13,205 nucleotides of DNA from Phycisphaerales bacterium (lineage in GTDB: Bacteria > Planctomycetota > Phycisphaerae > Tepidisphaerales > Tepidisphaeraceae). Below, in pieces: positions 6,195 through 13,205 of this stretch (position 1 is the stretch's first letter; every line of letters begins with the position of its first letter). A model generated the notes under the pieces. The model did no database searches. It was not told where the DNA came from and saw nothing but the letters and a program-made list of their open reading frames with translations. The stretch is taken from contig JAQGHP010000673.1 of NCBI GenBank assembly GCA_028288775.1, positions 1 to 13,205 of the forward strand, written 5' to 3'. The position numbers and the translations under genes were made by a program.

Positions 6195-8636
6195 GTGGGC
6201 ACTTTGCGGATCGGGCCACGCGTGAGACGAGCGAAACTTCGAAAGCCGGCGCTGCGGAGGATCTGCACACCGTTGCTTGGGCTGGGCATGGCCCTCCCGC
6301 ACATCGCTTTTGCGCAGGCCGTCGCACCCCCGCCGCCGCCCCCCGCCGCCCGGCCGAATGTCACGCCCGAGCTGAAGGGGCGCACGGTCGATGAAGTGCG
6401 CATCCTCGGCAACACCACCGTCCCCACCCCCCTCATCAGCAAGCTCATCCGCACCAAGCCGGGCGATAAATTTGACCCGGCTACCGTTCAGGAAGACTAC
6501 CAGCGCATCTTCGACATGAAGAAGTTTTCCAACGTGCAGTCCCGCGTCGAGCCCACCGCCGCCGGGGGCGTTATCGTCGTCTTCGACGTCGCCGAGCAAA
6601 AGCTCATCCGCAGCATCTCCTTCCGCGGCAACCATGCCATCCAAACCGAATCGCTCAAAAGCGCCACCGATTTGCAGGAAGGCCAGGCGATCGATTCCTT
6701 CCGCATTGCGCTTGCCAGGCAGGCGATCGTCAATCAATACCACGACCAGGAATACCCCTACGCCAACGTCGATTACTCGGCGGACGCGCTCTCGCAGCGC
6801 GGGGACCTGATTTTCAACATCATCGAAGGCCCGCAGGTCCGCATCCGCAAAGTCGATTTCATCGGGGCCAGGTCCTTCGATAAGGACAAACTCAACGGCG
6901 AGGTGAAGACGGCGTCCTACATCTTCATCTTCCGCCCGGGAAAGCTCGACCCGGAGCAAATCGACGAAGACATCGCCGCGCTGCATCGTTTCTACGAGAA
7001 CCACGGCTTTTTTGACGTGCGTGTCGGCCGCAAGCTGATCTTTTCGCCGGACAACTCGGAAGTAGAAGTCGATTTCGTGATCGACGAAGGCCGCCGATAT
7101 ACCGTGCGCAAGGTGAATTTCGAGGGCAACGCCCATCTCGGGGAAGCGGCGCTGCGGCAGGGCCTCAAGCTCGCGCCCGGAATGCCATGGGACGATGAGA
7201 CGTTGCAGCGCGACGTGAAGCAGATCGTGAAGGATTACAGCCCGTTCGGCTACATCTACCAGCCGGGCTCCACGGACGAGGACTACCTGCGGATCGAACA
7301 CAAGCCGGTCTTCCTCAAGGAGTCGGGCCAGGTGGACCTCGTCTACGACATCCACGAGGGCAAGCCCTTCCGCATGGGGCCGATCCACGTGAAGGGCAAT
7401 ACCAACAGCCAGGACAAGCTCGTCAAGCGCGAGTTCCGCGACCTCGTGCCCGGCGGCTTATACGACAGCGGCGGCGTCCAGGACGCCATCGAGCGCCTGC
7501 GCGCCAGGCCCTATTTCAGCGCCGTCACCGTCACCCCCGTTGGCGATGACCCCAATTACCGCGACCTGCTTGTCGAAGTGACCGAGGCGCGTACCGCGTC
7601 GTTCAACGTGGGCGCGGGCATCAACAGCAATGGCGGCGTGGGCGGGAACATCACCTACCGCCAGACCAACTTCGACATCACCAACGCCCCCAATGACATC
7701 CGCGACGCCTTCGCCGGGGGCTCCTTCACCGGCGCCGGCCAGCAACTCGTTGCCAGCTTCGAGCCGGGAACCGTCGCCACCAACGCGAGCATCAGCTTCA
7801 CCGAGCCGTACCTGTTCGATCAGCCCTACAGCTTCAGTAACGATCTGTACCTCCGCGACCGCCTCCGCGAACACTACGACGACCGCCGCGAGGGCGACTC
7901 GATCACCTTCGGCAAGCGCTTCAACTACGTCTGGTCGGCGGGCCTGAGCCTCCGCGCCGAAGACGTGAAAATCGGGCACATCGAGGACGACAAATACCGC
8001 TCGGAACAAATCCTCGCGGCGCAGGGCAATCACTTCCTCACCGGCGCGGGGATTTCCGTCCGTCGAGACACGACCAACCCGGGGATCTTTCCCTACCAGG
8101 GGTCAGTCTTGAAGTTCGGCTACGAGTACGTCGGCGCGCTCGGTGGCGACTACCGTTTCCACAAGCTCTCGCTCAGCGGCGACGCCTACCAAACCATTTA
8201 CGAAGACCTCATCGACCGCCGAACCGTGCTGGGCTTCCACGGGTTCGCCGGGTACATCCCGGGCAATTCGGTTTTCTTCGAGCGGTTTTACGGCGGCGGC
8301 ATTGGGTCGATCCGCGGGTTCCGCTTCCGCGGGGTCAGCCCGCGCGAAGGCCGCGGCAGCGACCCGATCGGCGGCAACTTCGCTCTCACAGGCAGCGCCG
8401 AGGTCAATTTCCCCATCTACGGCGAAACCCTCCGGGGCGTAGTTTTCACCGACGTGGGGGACATTGAGTCCGGGGTGCGGCTGGGTACAATCCGCTCCAG
8501 CGTCGGGGCGGGCGTGCGGCTGACCCTCCCGTTCCTGGGTCAGGCGCCCCTGGCAATCGATTTTGCCGTCCCGATCACAAAATCCGGCGAGGACGACAAG
8601 CAGCTCATCAGCTTCTCCCTGGGTTTCAGCCAATAA
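6195..8636 (+). CDS. bamA: Outer membrane protein assembly factor BamA (Omp85 family)
   Basis: 813 residues from GTG 6195. BamA inserts beta-barrel proteins into the outer membrane. The signal peptide has an Arg/Lys-rich start and a core ending GMALPHIAFA, with cleavage near residue 40, then a Pro-rich linker (PPPPPP). Five POTRA domains follow at about 63-133, 134-212, 213-300, 301-389 and 390-465. Each opens with a strand-Gly-Asn/Ala pattern (VRILGNTTV, ISFRGNHAI, VDFIGARSF, VNFEGNAHL, IHVKGNTNS). The C-terminal Omp85 barrel covers about 466-813 and carries the conserved loop-6 motif IRGF at 706-709, preceded by a Gly-rich FYGGGIGS. Size matches the family (about 800 residues). The last residues are SFSLGFSQ, ending in Gln rather than the usual terminal aromatic residue. 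The downstream skp and lpxD genes repeat the classic bacterial order and make the assignment firm. Confidence 0.95.
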   Translation: MGTLRIGPRVRRAKLRKPALRRICTPLLGLGMALPHIAFAQAVAPPPPPPAARPNVTPELKGRTVDEVRILGNTTVPTPLISKLIRTKPGDKFDPATVQEDYQRIFDMKKFSNVQSRVEPTAAGGVIVVFDVAEQKLIRSISFRGNHAIQTESLKSATDLQEGQAIDSFRIALARQAIVNQYHDQEYPYANVDYSADALSQRGDLIFNIIEGPQVRIRKVDFIGARSFDKDKLNGEVKTASYIFIFRPGKLDPEQIDEDIAALHRFYENHGFFDVRVGRKLIFSPDNSEVEVDFVIDEGRRYTVRKVNFEGNAHLGEAALRQGLKLAPGMPWDDETLQRDVKQIVKDYSPFGYIYQPGSTDEDYLRIEHKPVFLKESGQVDLVYDIHEGKPFRMGPIHVKGNTNSQDKLVKREFRDLVPGGLYDSGGVQDAIERLRARPYFSAVTVTPVGDDPNYRDLLVEVTEARTASFNVGAGINSNGGVGGNITYRQTNFDITNAPNDIRDAFAGGSFTGAGQQLVASFEPGTVATNASISFTEPYLFDQPYSFSNDLYLRDRLREHYDDRREGDSITFGKRFNYVWSAGLSLRAEDVKIGHIEDDKYRSEQILAAQGNHFLTGAGISVRRDTTNPGIFPYQGSVLKFGYEYVGALGGDYRFHKLSLSGDAYQTIYEDLIDRRTVLGFHGFAGYIPGNSVFFERFYGGGIGSIRGFRFRGVSPREGRGSDPIGGNFALTGSAEVNFPIYGETLRGVVFTDVGDIESGVRLGTIRSSVGAGVRLTLPFLGQAPLAIDFAVPITKSGEDDKQLISFSLGFSQ

Positions 8637-8656
8637 ACTCCCGAAAGGATCTTTCA

Positions 8657-9250
8657 ATGAAGTACCGTTGTCTGCTCCCCCTACTGTTCGTGGGCGTGCT
8701 GGCCGCCGCGGCCACCGCCGCCCCCGCACAGGCCACGAAAATCGCGATCGCCAATCCTTCCCGCATCTTCAACGAAATGCAGGAGACCAAGGACCTCCGC
8801 GAAAAGCTCGAGGCGAAGCGCAAGGAGCTCGAAGCCACCGAGCAGCAGAAGCGGGCCGCCATCGGCGAGTACATCGGCCAAATGCGTCAGCTCCGCCCGG
8901 GCTCCCCGCAGGCGAAGGACATGGCCGAAAAAATTGACGCCGCCAAGGCCGAGCTGCAGGGCTGGGGCGCGGTAAGCCGCGCCGGCGCGGAGCGTGACCA
9001 GAAGATCATGATCAAGAGCCTCTACGACAAAATCGAAGCCGCCATCGGCGATGTCGCCAAGCAGGACTCGCTCGATCTGGTCCTCACGGATGGGCGGCAG
9101 GATCCGGGGAACATTGAGGAAATCACCTTCGAAGACCTCCGCCGTATGCTTAACGGACGCAACGTGCTGTTTTCCACCAAGTCCATCGACATCAGCGAGA
9201 AGGTCATCGCGGTGCTCGATAAGAACTACGCCGCGGCTAAGACCAAGTAG
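8657..9250 (+). CDS. skp: Periplasmic chaperone of the Skp/OmpH family
   Basis: 197 residues from ATG 8657, with AGGA at 8646-8649 seven bases upstream. Skp holds unfolded outer-membrane proteins in the periplasm for delivery to BamA. The signal peptide runs to about residue 22-26 (LLPLLFVGVLAAAATAAPAQA). The family's first strand follows (KIAIANPSRIFNEMQ), then a long charged coiled coil at about 45-140 (DLREKLEAKRKELEATEQQK and onward), which forms the tentacles, and a final strand/helix (DLVLTDG, KVIAVLDKNY). At 197 residues it is somewhat longer than E. coli Skp (161), as is common outside proteobacteria. The C-terminal part has an inserted stretch around DPGNIEEITFEDLRRMLNGR. It begins 20 bp after bamA and is 36 bp before lpxD, so all three are probably one transcript. 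Confidence 0.9.
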   Translation: MKYRCLLPLLFVGVLAAAATAAPAQATKIAIANPSRIFNEMQETKDLREKLEAKRKELEATEQQKRAAIGEYIGQMRQLRPGSPQAKDMAEKIDAAKAELQGWGAVSRAGAERDQKIMIKSLYDKIEAAIGDVAKQDSLDLVLTDGRQDPGNIEEITFEDLRRMLNGRNVLFSTKSIDISEKVIAVLDKNYAAAKTK

Positions 9251-9286
9251 CCGTGCGAACGCCATCCGGCAACCAAAGCCCTTCGT

Positions 9287-10318
9287 ATGCCCTCCCTCGC
9301 CGACATAGCCGCCGCCCTTGGTGTTTCCGCGCCCGGCGGTGAGGCCATTTCAATTACCGGCATGGCCACTTTGGCCGAGGCCGGGCCGACCGAATTGTCG
9401 TTCGTCGGGTCCGACGCCTACGTCTCCGAGCTGGCGACCACCCGCGCGCCTGCGATCCTCGTGCAGAAGCGCGTAAAGGTTCCCACGACGTGGACGCGCC
9501 CGGCGCTGGTCGTGGACGATGCGGATCTGGCCATCGCCACGGTACTCAAGCTGTTCGCGCCGCCCGTGCCCCGTCCGCCCGCCGGCATCGACCCCGCCGC
9601 CCGTGTCGCGGGCAGCGCCGCCTTGGGCGAGCAAGCGGCGATCGGGCCGTTCGTTTTCGTCGGGGAGCGCGTTCGCATCGGCGCACGGACGATCCTCCAC
9701 TCCGGCGTCTATGTTGGCGATGACACAGTGGTCGGCGATGACTGCGAACTGTTCCCACACGTGGTGCTGCGCGAGCGTGTTTCCGTCGGCAGCCGCGTGG
9801 TGATTCACGCAGGCAGTGTGATCGGCTCCGACGGCTTCGGCTACCGCTGGGACGGCCGCCGGCACGCGAAAATCCCGCACGTCGGAACGGTGGTGATCGA
9901 GGACGATGTGGAAATCGGCTCGTGCGTGTGCATCGACCGCGCGAAGTTCAGCGCCACGCGGGTTGGCCGGGGCACGAAGATCGATAATTTAGCCCAAATA
10001 GGGCACAACGTGACGATCGGCCCGCATTGCATCATCGTGGGCCAGGCCGGCCTTGCGGGCTCGGCCCGGCTGGGCGCGGGCGTGGTGCTGGGCGGACAGA
10101 CGGCCGTGCGCGACCACATCACCCTTGGCGACGGCGCGATGGCCGCCGCGTGCAGCGCCGTCGCCGAAGACGTCCCGGCGAAGGCCATCGTCAGTGGAAC
10201 CCCCGCCCTCCCCCACCGCCAGAGCCTCAGAGAGCAAGCCGCTCTCCGCCGACTCCCCGACCTGGTCACACAGGTGCGAAAGCTGCAGGAAGAGATCGAA
10301 GCGCTCAAGAAAAAATGA
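9287..10318 (+). CDS. lpxD: UDP-3-O-acylglucosamine N-acyltransferase LpxD
   Basis: 343 residues. LpxD transfers a hydroxyacyl chain from acyl carrier protein to the 2-amino group of UDP-3-O-acyl-glucosamine, the third step of lipid A synthesis, in the cytoplasm. The N-terminal uridine-binding domain is seen at about 1-100 (LADIAAALG, ITGMATLAEAGPTELSFVGS). A left-handed beta-helix of hexapeptide repeats follows at about 105-305 (VAGSAALGEQAAIGPFVFVG and others). The family motif FGYRWDG...KIPHVGTVVIEDDVEIG is present. The catalytic His is H240 in NLAQIGHNVTIG, equivalent to His239 of the E. coli enzyme. A C-terminal charged helix (QVRKLQEEIEALKKK) likely serves trimer formation. The start has no clear ribosome binding site, but the N-terminus aligns with the family. 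No lpxA or fabZ follows. Confidence 0.95.
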   Translation: MPSLADIAAALGVSAPGGEAISITGMATLAEAGPTELSFVGSDAYVSELATTRAPAILVQKRVKVPTTWTRPALVVDDADLAIATVLKLFAPPVPRPPAGIDPAARVAGSAALGEQAAIGPFVFVGERVRIGARTILHSGVYVGDDTVVGDDCELFPHVVLRERVSVGSRVVIHAGSVIGSDGFGYRWDGRRHAKIPHVGTVVIEDDVEIGSCVCIDRAKFSATRVGRGTKIDNLAQIGHNVTIGPHCIIVGQAGLAGSARLGAGVVLGGQTAVRDHITLGDGAMAAACSAVAEDVPAKAIVSGTPALPHRQSLREQAALRRLPDLVTQVRKLQEEIEALKKK

Positions 10319-10340
10319 GCGTCGGACGAAACCTGCCCCA

Positions 10341-10354
10341 ATTTCGCGCGAAAT
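10341..10354. promoter_or_regulatory. Perfect 14-bp palindrome upstream of the thioredoxin-like gene
   Basis: ATTTCGCGCGAAAT is its own reverse complement. It lies 23 bases after the lpxD stop, in the 246-base gap before the thioredoxin-like gene. Dyads of this kind are often operator sites for dimeric repressors, but nothing in the window says which protein would bind. It has no T-run and is too short for a good terminator. Function is a guess. Confidence 0.3.
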
Positions 10355-10449
10355 CGGAATGGGCAAACCTAGCGTGCTTCAGGCATAATCCAAGCCGCGC
10401 AGGCGCGATCAGCCCGCGAAACAAGATTTCGCTTTTCCCCGACCGAGCC

Positions 10450-10455
10450 TATACT
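10450..10455 (+). promoter_or_regulatory. Possible -10 box for the thioredoxin-like gene
   Basis: TATACT matches TATAAT at five of six positions and lies 110 bases before the gene start. No convincing -35 box is present at 16-18 bases; the best is TTTCGC. A second -10-like string, CATAAT, is at 10384-10389. The rest of the gap 10319-10564 holds the palindrome at 10341 and GC-rich sequence with no gene. Confidence 0.22.
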
Positions 10456-10564
10456 CGCGAGCGGCCGAACCGGGCCGGCCCCGGGCCTGCGTCGGAATTT
10501 CGGCCGCCCGGGAGAACGCCCGCTCGTTCCCGGAATCCGCCGACCACACTTTTTGGGAGACTCC

Positions 10565-11698
10565 ATGACGCGTCGAGACAAGTATCGAATCGTGCTGGGC
10601 GCCTGCCTCGCGGCAGCCGGTCTGGCGATGGCGCCGGCCTTCGCCGTGGACACGCCCAAGCCCACGGAAGACGCCGCCGAAAAGCCCGACGCGCCCGCGG
10701 CCCGCGGCGTCGCGGACATCATGAAAGACGTGCAAGAGGCGGGACAGTCGCTCCAGGGAGTTCTGGGCTCGCCCAACGTGTTCCTCGACGCCGACAAGCG
10801 CAAGGAAGCGGGCGCGAAGGCCATCCCCGCGCTCAAGAAAATGCTTGGATACGCCGGCGAGCTTCGCCGCAGCCCTGACGCGCAGGGGAAAATGATCGCC
10901 GGCCAGATGGAAGGCCAGTTCACCACGATGCTCGCGCTCTTCGGCGACGAGCCGACCCTCAAGGACCTGGAGAAGAAGGCCCAGGGCGCCGACAAGAAGG
11001 AAGCCACCAGCGCCCAGACCAGTTTGCTGATGACTCACTGGGTGCAAGCCAACAAAGACGCCGCGGCCCAGGAGAAATTGCTGGACGAGGCCACGAAGCT
11101 TGCCGCGGCCAACACGGAAGACCAGCAGCTCACGCAGCAACTCTTTGCCCTGGGGCAACTCGGCCCGGCGACCCCCGACCTGGCGAACAAGATTCAGGAC
11201 GTCGCTGGCGGCATGAAGAACGAGATGGCCCAGCAGATTCAGTCGCAGCTCGAAGGCTCGAAAAAGCTTCGCTCGCTGGAGAGCAAGCCGCTGACGATCG
11301 TGGGTACGCGCAACGACGGCACGCAGTTCACCACCGCCGACTGGAAGGGGAAGGTGATTTTGGTCGATTTCTGGGCGACCTGGTGCGGCCCCTGCCGCGC
11401 CGAGCTGCCGCGGGTGAAAAAGGCTTACGCAGACTTTCATGCCAAGGGCCTGGAGGTCCTGGGCGTCTCCTGCGACAACAGCGGCGACGCCCTGAGCAAG
11501 TTCCTCGAAGCCAACCCCGACATGCCCTGGCCCCAGCTCTTCGACCCCAAGACCGCAGGCTGGCACCCCCTCGCCACCCAGTACGGCATCAGCGGCATCC
11601 CCACGATGTTCCTCATCGACAAATCCGGCGTAGTCCGCACCGTCTCCGCGAGAGAGAAGTTCGAGGAACTCATCCCGAAGATGCTCGAAGAAAAGTAA
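10565..11698 (+). CDS. Exported TlpA/ResA-type thioredoxin-like protein with long helical N-terminal region
   Basis: 377 residues from ATG 10565, with GGGAG at 10555-10559 as ribosome binding site; a TTG at 10553 overlaps that site and is not a likely start. The signal peptide is MTRRDKYRIVLGACLAAAG...APAFA, with cleavage near residue 27. LGAC at 11-14 resembles a lipobox, but the hydrophobic stretch before it is too short. Residues about 30-235 are Ala/Lys/Gln-rich and predicted helical, with no catalytic motif I recognise. The thioredoxin domain spans about 237-377: KVILVDFWATWCGPC carries the redox pair C274 and C277, followed by GLEVLGVSCDNS and the cis-proline strand GISGIPTMFLID. The family reduces disulfides in the periplasm, often in cytochrome c maturation, but this substrate is unknown. 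C-terminal TlpA domains behind helical N-terminal regions are common in planctomycetes. It follows lpxD by 246 bp and probably has its own promoter. Confidence 0.9.
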   Translation: MTRRDKYRIVLGACLAAAGLAMAPAFAVDTPKPTEDAAEKPDAPAARGVADIMKDVQEAGQSLQGVLGSPNVFLDADKRKEAGAKAIPALKKMLGYAGELRRSPDAQGKMIAGQMEGQFTTMLALFGDEPTLKDLEKKAQGADKKEATSAQTSLLMTHWVQANKDAAAQEKLLDEATKLAAANTEDQQLTQQLFALGQLGPATPDLANKIQDVAGGMKNEMAQQIQSQLEGSKKLRSLESKPLTIVGTRNDGTQFTTADWKGKVILVDFWATWCGPCRAELPRVKKAYADFHAKGLEVLGVSCDNSGDALSKFLEANPDMPWPQLFDPKTAGWHPLATQYGISGIPTMFLIDKSGVVRTVSAREKFEELIPKMLEEK

Positions 11699-11699
11699 T

Positions 11700-11751
11700 C
11701 CCCGGAAAAGGGGTCGCCCCGGAAAAGGGGTCGGCCCCGGAAAAGGGGTCG
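11700..11751 (+). repeat. Three tandem copies of a 17-bp repeat
   Basis: CCCCGGAAAAGGGGTCG occurs at 11700-11716, 11717-11733 and 11735-11751, identical each time, with one extra G between copies two and three. Each unit can form a small CCCC/GGGG hairpin. The array starts one base after the stop codon of the thioredoxin-like gene, and its third copy runs into the 19-bp inverted repeat that follows. Confidence 0.85.
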
Positions 11752-11792
11752 GGAGTCTTTTACGGATTTTCATAAAGACTCCCGACCCCTTT
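11742..11792. repeat. Perfect 19-bp inverted repeat (REP-like hairpin, possible terminator)
   Basis: AAAGGGGTCGGGAGTCTTT at 11742-11760 is matched exactly in reverse complement at 11774-11792, with a 13-base loop (TACGGATTTTCAT). It sits between the convergent thioredoxin-like and FecR genes, so it could stop transcription from both sides, although only a short TTT follows each stem. The exact symmetry, the tandem copies of one arm's GGGGTCG core next to it, and the similarity (from memory) to GGGGTCGGGAGTC repeats in other genomes suggest a REP-type mobile repeat or an end of a Y1-transposase-dependent element. No transposase is present. Confidence 0.8.
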
Positions 11793-11982
11793 AGGCCCCC
11801 TCGAGGCATCGAAGAAGTAAGCGGGAATTCCGAAATTCGAAGAAGACTTGTCCGCGAAGGAGCGAGGAACGCGATTCACCGCAGAGACGCGGACATCGCC
11901 GAGACCGGATTTAGAACTTGGATCTGGGGTTTCGGAGCCACGCGGCAAAGTCTTCTCGTCGCATTTCATTCGGATTCGGACT
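11793..11982. other. Gene-free spacer with repeat-like fragments
   Basis: No open frame here has a credible start, composition or family match. Noteworthy strings are GAATTCCGAAATTC at 11825-11838 (5-bp stem, 4-base loop) and TTCACCGCAGAGACGCGG at 11875-11892, which resembles CACCGCAGAGACGCAGAG-type strings that recur in many bacterial genomes (from memory). An 8-bp inverted pair also occurs, GAAGACTT at 11842 and AAGTCTTC at 11948. The composition is lower in GC than the flanking genes. It reads as leftover intergenic repeat sequence. Confidence 0.45.
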
Positions 11983-13205
11983 TCAAACCCGGGCTTTTTG
12001 TACCGGCGGCGAAGGGGGATGCGTCGCCCCCGGGAACCGGTCCTTGTGCGTTTGCCACCATTGTTGCCAGGTCTGGCCACACCTGAAGCGTTCCGCGGGC
12101 GGGGCGGTTTGCCATTGCTCCACGGACAGTTCCAAGTCCATCCCCGTCAGCCGATGCAGACCGCCGGCGGCGTGGGCGCGGACGTCGCCATCGCGGTCGG
12201 AAAGCAGTTCGATCAGGTATGGGATGCACCACGGCTGCGCCACGTCCGACAAGATGCCTGCCGCGGCACGGCGCTTGTCATCGTGGCCTTTGGAGCGGTC
12301 GGACTGGATGTAGCGCGTCAGCGGCACTACGCAATGGTCCCCCAGGGATCGGATCTCCTGCTCGTAGAGGAATGATTCCTTTAACTCGCCGATCTGTGCC
12401 GCGAGGTCATCGACGCGGCTTTCGAGCTCCGGGCTGTCCCGCCCCTTCAGCACCAAAATCTCGTTCACCCACCGCGTGGAAAGCATCAAATCCCGCACGC
12501 GGCTGGGCTCACCCGGGCGGCCGTTGACGATCTCCAATGACTGACCCGAGCTTACCGTGCGCTCGGCTTCCTGACCGCCGGCGACCGTGTCGCCTTTTAC
12601 GCGTGTCGTTCCGTTAAGCACGGTGAGCGTGGTGTTCGCACCGTGGCAGCGCATGTCGAATTGGGTTCCGAGCGCGGTGACGGTCGCGCGTGGAACGGAA
12701 ACGGTAAAGGGCGACGACGCCGCCGCGACGCCCGACCAGACTTGCCCTTCCGTCAATTCGAGCGTTCGGGGGGCCGGGCAGCGTAATTCGGTTGCTTCGT
12801 TGAGCCGCACCTCCGACCCGTCCGCGAGCTGAAGTTCGCACCGCACTTTGGGCCCCGTGCGAAGGCGCGCTCCAGCGGGCAACGCGCCGCCGGTCTCCAT
12901 CGGCCGCCACTCCTGCCCGGGGCCGTCGCAGATTTGGACCGCGCCGGTGGCCAGCGCCAGATGTCCGATCGCGGGAACATCCGCGGGCCGCGTATCGGCC
13001 GGCTGGGTGGTGACCGGGTTCGGGGCCGGATCGTGCTGAATGACAATCGTCGGCGGCGCATGATGCCAAGGCTGGAATAGCATCACGGCAAGGAGGAACC
13101 CCGCGGCAGCCGCGAGAATTGCGGGTCCCCAACGGCTCCGCGCGCGCGGCGCGAGGTCCGCGACGACCCGGTCCGCCACCCCCGCCGCCGCCCGGCGGCG
13201 CGGCG
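11983..13205 (-). CDS. FecR-domain membrane protein with HEAT-like C-terminus, N-terminus beyond window
   Basis: The frame ends at TGA 11985-11983 and is open to the right edge. A GTG at 13179 is possible, but codons before it (PRRRAAAGVADRV) continue without a stop and there is no ribosome binding site, so the gene probably starts outside. In protein order: a basic segment, one membrane helix at about 13122-13072 (AILAAAAGFLLAVMLF), a Pro/Thr-rich linker, and a FecR domain at about 12966-12595 (LATGAVQIC, LPAGARLRTGPKVRCELQLA, GSEVRLNEATELRC, FTVSVPRATVTALGTQFDM). A probable coiled coil follows at about 12440-12350. HEAT-like helices lie at about 12345-12140 (CIPYLIELLSDRDGDVRAHA), and a Trp-rich end QTWQQWWQTHKDRFP. 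Family knowledge: FecR proteins regulate a partner ECF sigma factor across the inner membrane. Such a partner would be expected just upstream, outside the window. No cytoplasmic anti-sigma helix is visible in the part shown. Confidence 0.88.
   Translation of the reverse strand, partial: PRRRAAAGVADRVVADLAPRARSRWGPAILAAAAGFLLAVMLFQPWHHAPPTIVIQHDPAPNPVTTQPADTRPADVPAIGHLALATGAVQICDGPGQEWRPMETGGALPAGARLRTGPKVRCELQLADGSEVRLNEATELRCPAPRTLELTEGQVWSGVAAASSPFTVSVPRATVTALGTQFDMRCHGANTTLTVLNGTTRVKGDTVAGGQEAERTVSSGQSLEIVNGRPGEPSRVRDLMLSTRWVNEILVLKGRDSPELESRVDDLAAQIGELKESFLYEQEIRSLGDHCVVPLTRYIQSDRSKGHDDKRRAAAGILSDVAQPWCIPYLIELLSDRDGDVRAHAAGGLHRLTGMDLELSVEQWQTAPPAERFRCGQTWQQWWQTHKDRFPGATHPPSPPVQKARV

Noticed and set aside
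6153..7388. Open frame of 411 codons on the minus strand
   Set aside because: Antisense to bamA, whose POTRA domains are clear; the translation has repetitive Val/Asp/Leu-rich shadow composition.
11700..11792. CRISPR array
   Set aside because: The 17-bp units abut directly with no spacers, and no cas genes are nearby.
10409..11809. Open frame of 466 codons on the minus strand starting in the repeat cluster
   Set aside because: Antisense to the thioredoxin-like gene with its intact WCGPC motif. Its start comes from the hairpin repeat, so it is a repeat-driven artefact.
11760..12080. Small minus-strand gene of about 106 codons
   Set aside because: It starts inside the end of the FecR gene and finishes in the repeat cluster; no ribosome binding site or family resemblance.

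Overview
The window is high-GC DNA with densely packed genes and no RNA genes, phage genes, transposase or CRISPR array. The gene content points to Planctomycetota, perhaps a Phycisphaerae-like lineage. Supporting signs are an ECF sigma factor with a long C-terminal extension and membrane helix, a FecR-domain protein joined to HEAT-like repeats, a WD40 protein of a common planctomycete type, and a full bamA-skp-lpxD outer-membrane cluster. This is inferred from protein families; no marker gene fixes the taxon.

Layout. (1) 1-887 (+): the 3' part of a WD40-repeat protein. (2) 910-984: a long inverted repeat between two convergent genes. (3) 5995 down to 1005 (-): a tightly packed six-gene unit. 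It runs ECF sigma factor with membrane anchor, GspF-family protein, second divergent GspF-family protein, then three small prepilin-like proteins resembling GspI, GspJ and GspK. Four of the junctions are overlaps or 2-bp gaps (TGATG, TTGA, ATGA), so the last five genes are probably translationally coupled. No ATPase, secretin or major pilin is present. (4) 5996-6194: a divergent promoter region. (5) 6195-10318 (+): bamA, skp/ompH and lpxD, that is, outer-membrane protein insertion, periplasmic chaperone and lipid A acylation. (6) 10565-11698 (+): an exported TlpA/ResA-type thioredoxin with a long helical N-terminal region. (7) 11700-11792: three tandem 17-bp repeats running into a perfect 19-bp inverted repeat, followed by about 190 bp without a gene. 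(8) 11983 to the right edge (-): a FecR-domain membrane protein with a HEAT-like C-terminus, cut at its N-terminus by the window edge.

How the parts fit. The right half of the centre is an envelope-biogenesis operon, and lpxD implies the cell makes lipid A. The left half encodes the inner-membrane platform and minor pseudopilins of a type II secretion or type IV pilus-like machine, headed by a sigma factor that may be membrane-tethered. The rest of that machine must be encoded elsewhere. I found no system I can call wholly new. The items most worth checking are the sigma-factor-led pseudopilin operon with two tandem platform proteins, the unusual prepilin cleavage-site and +5 residues, and the repeat cluster at 11700-11792.
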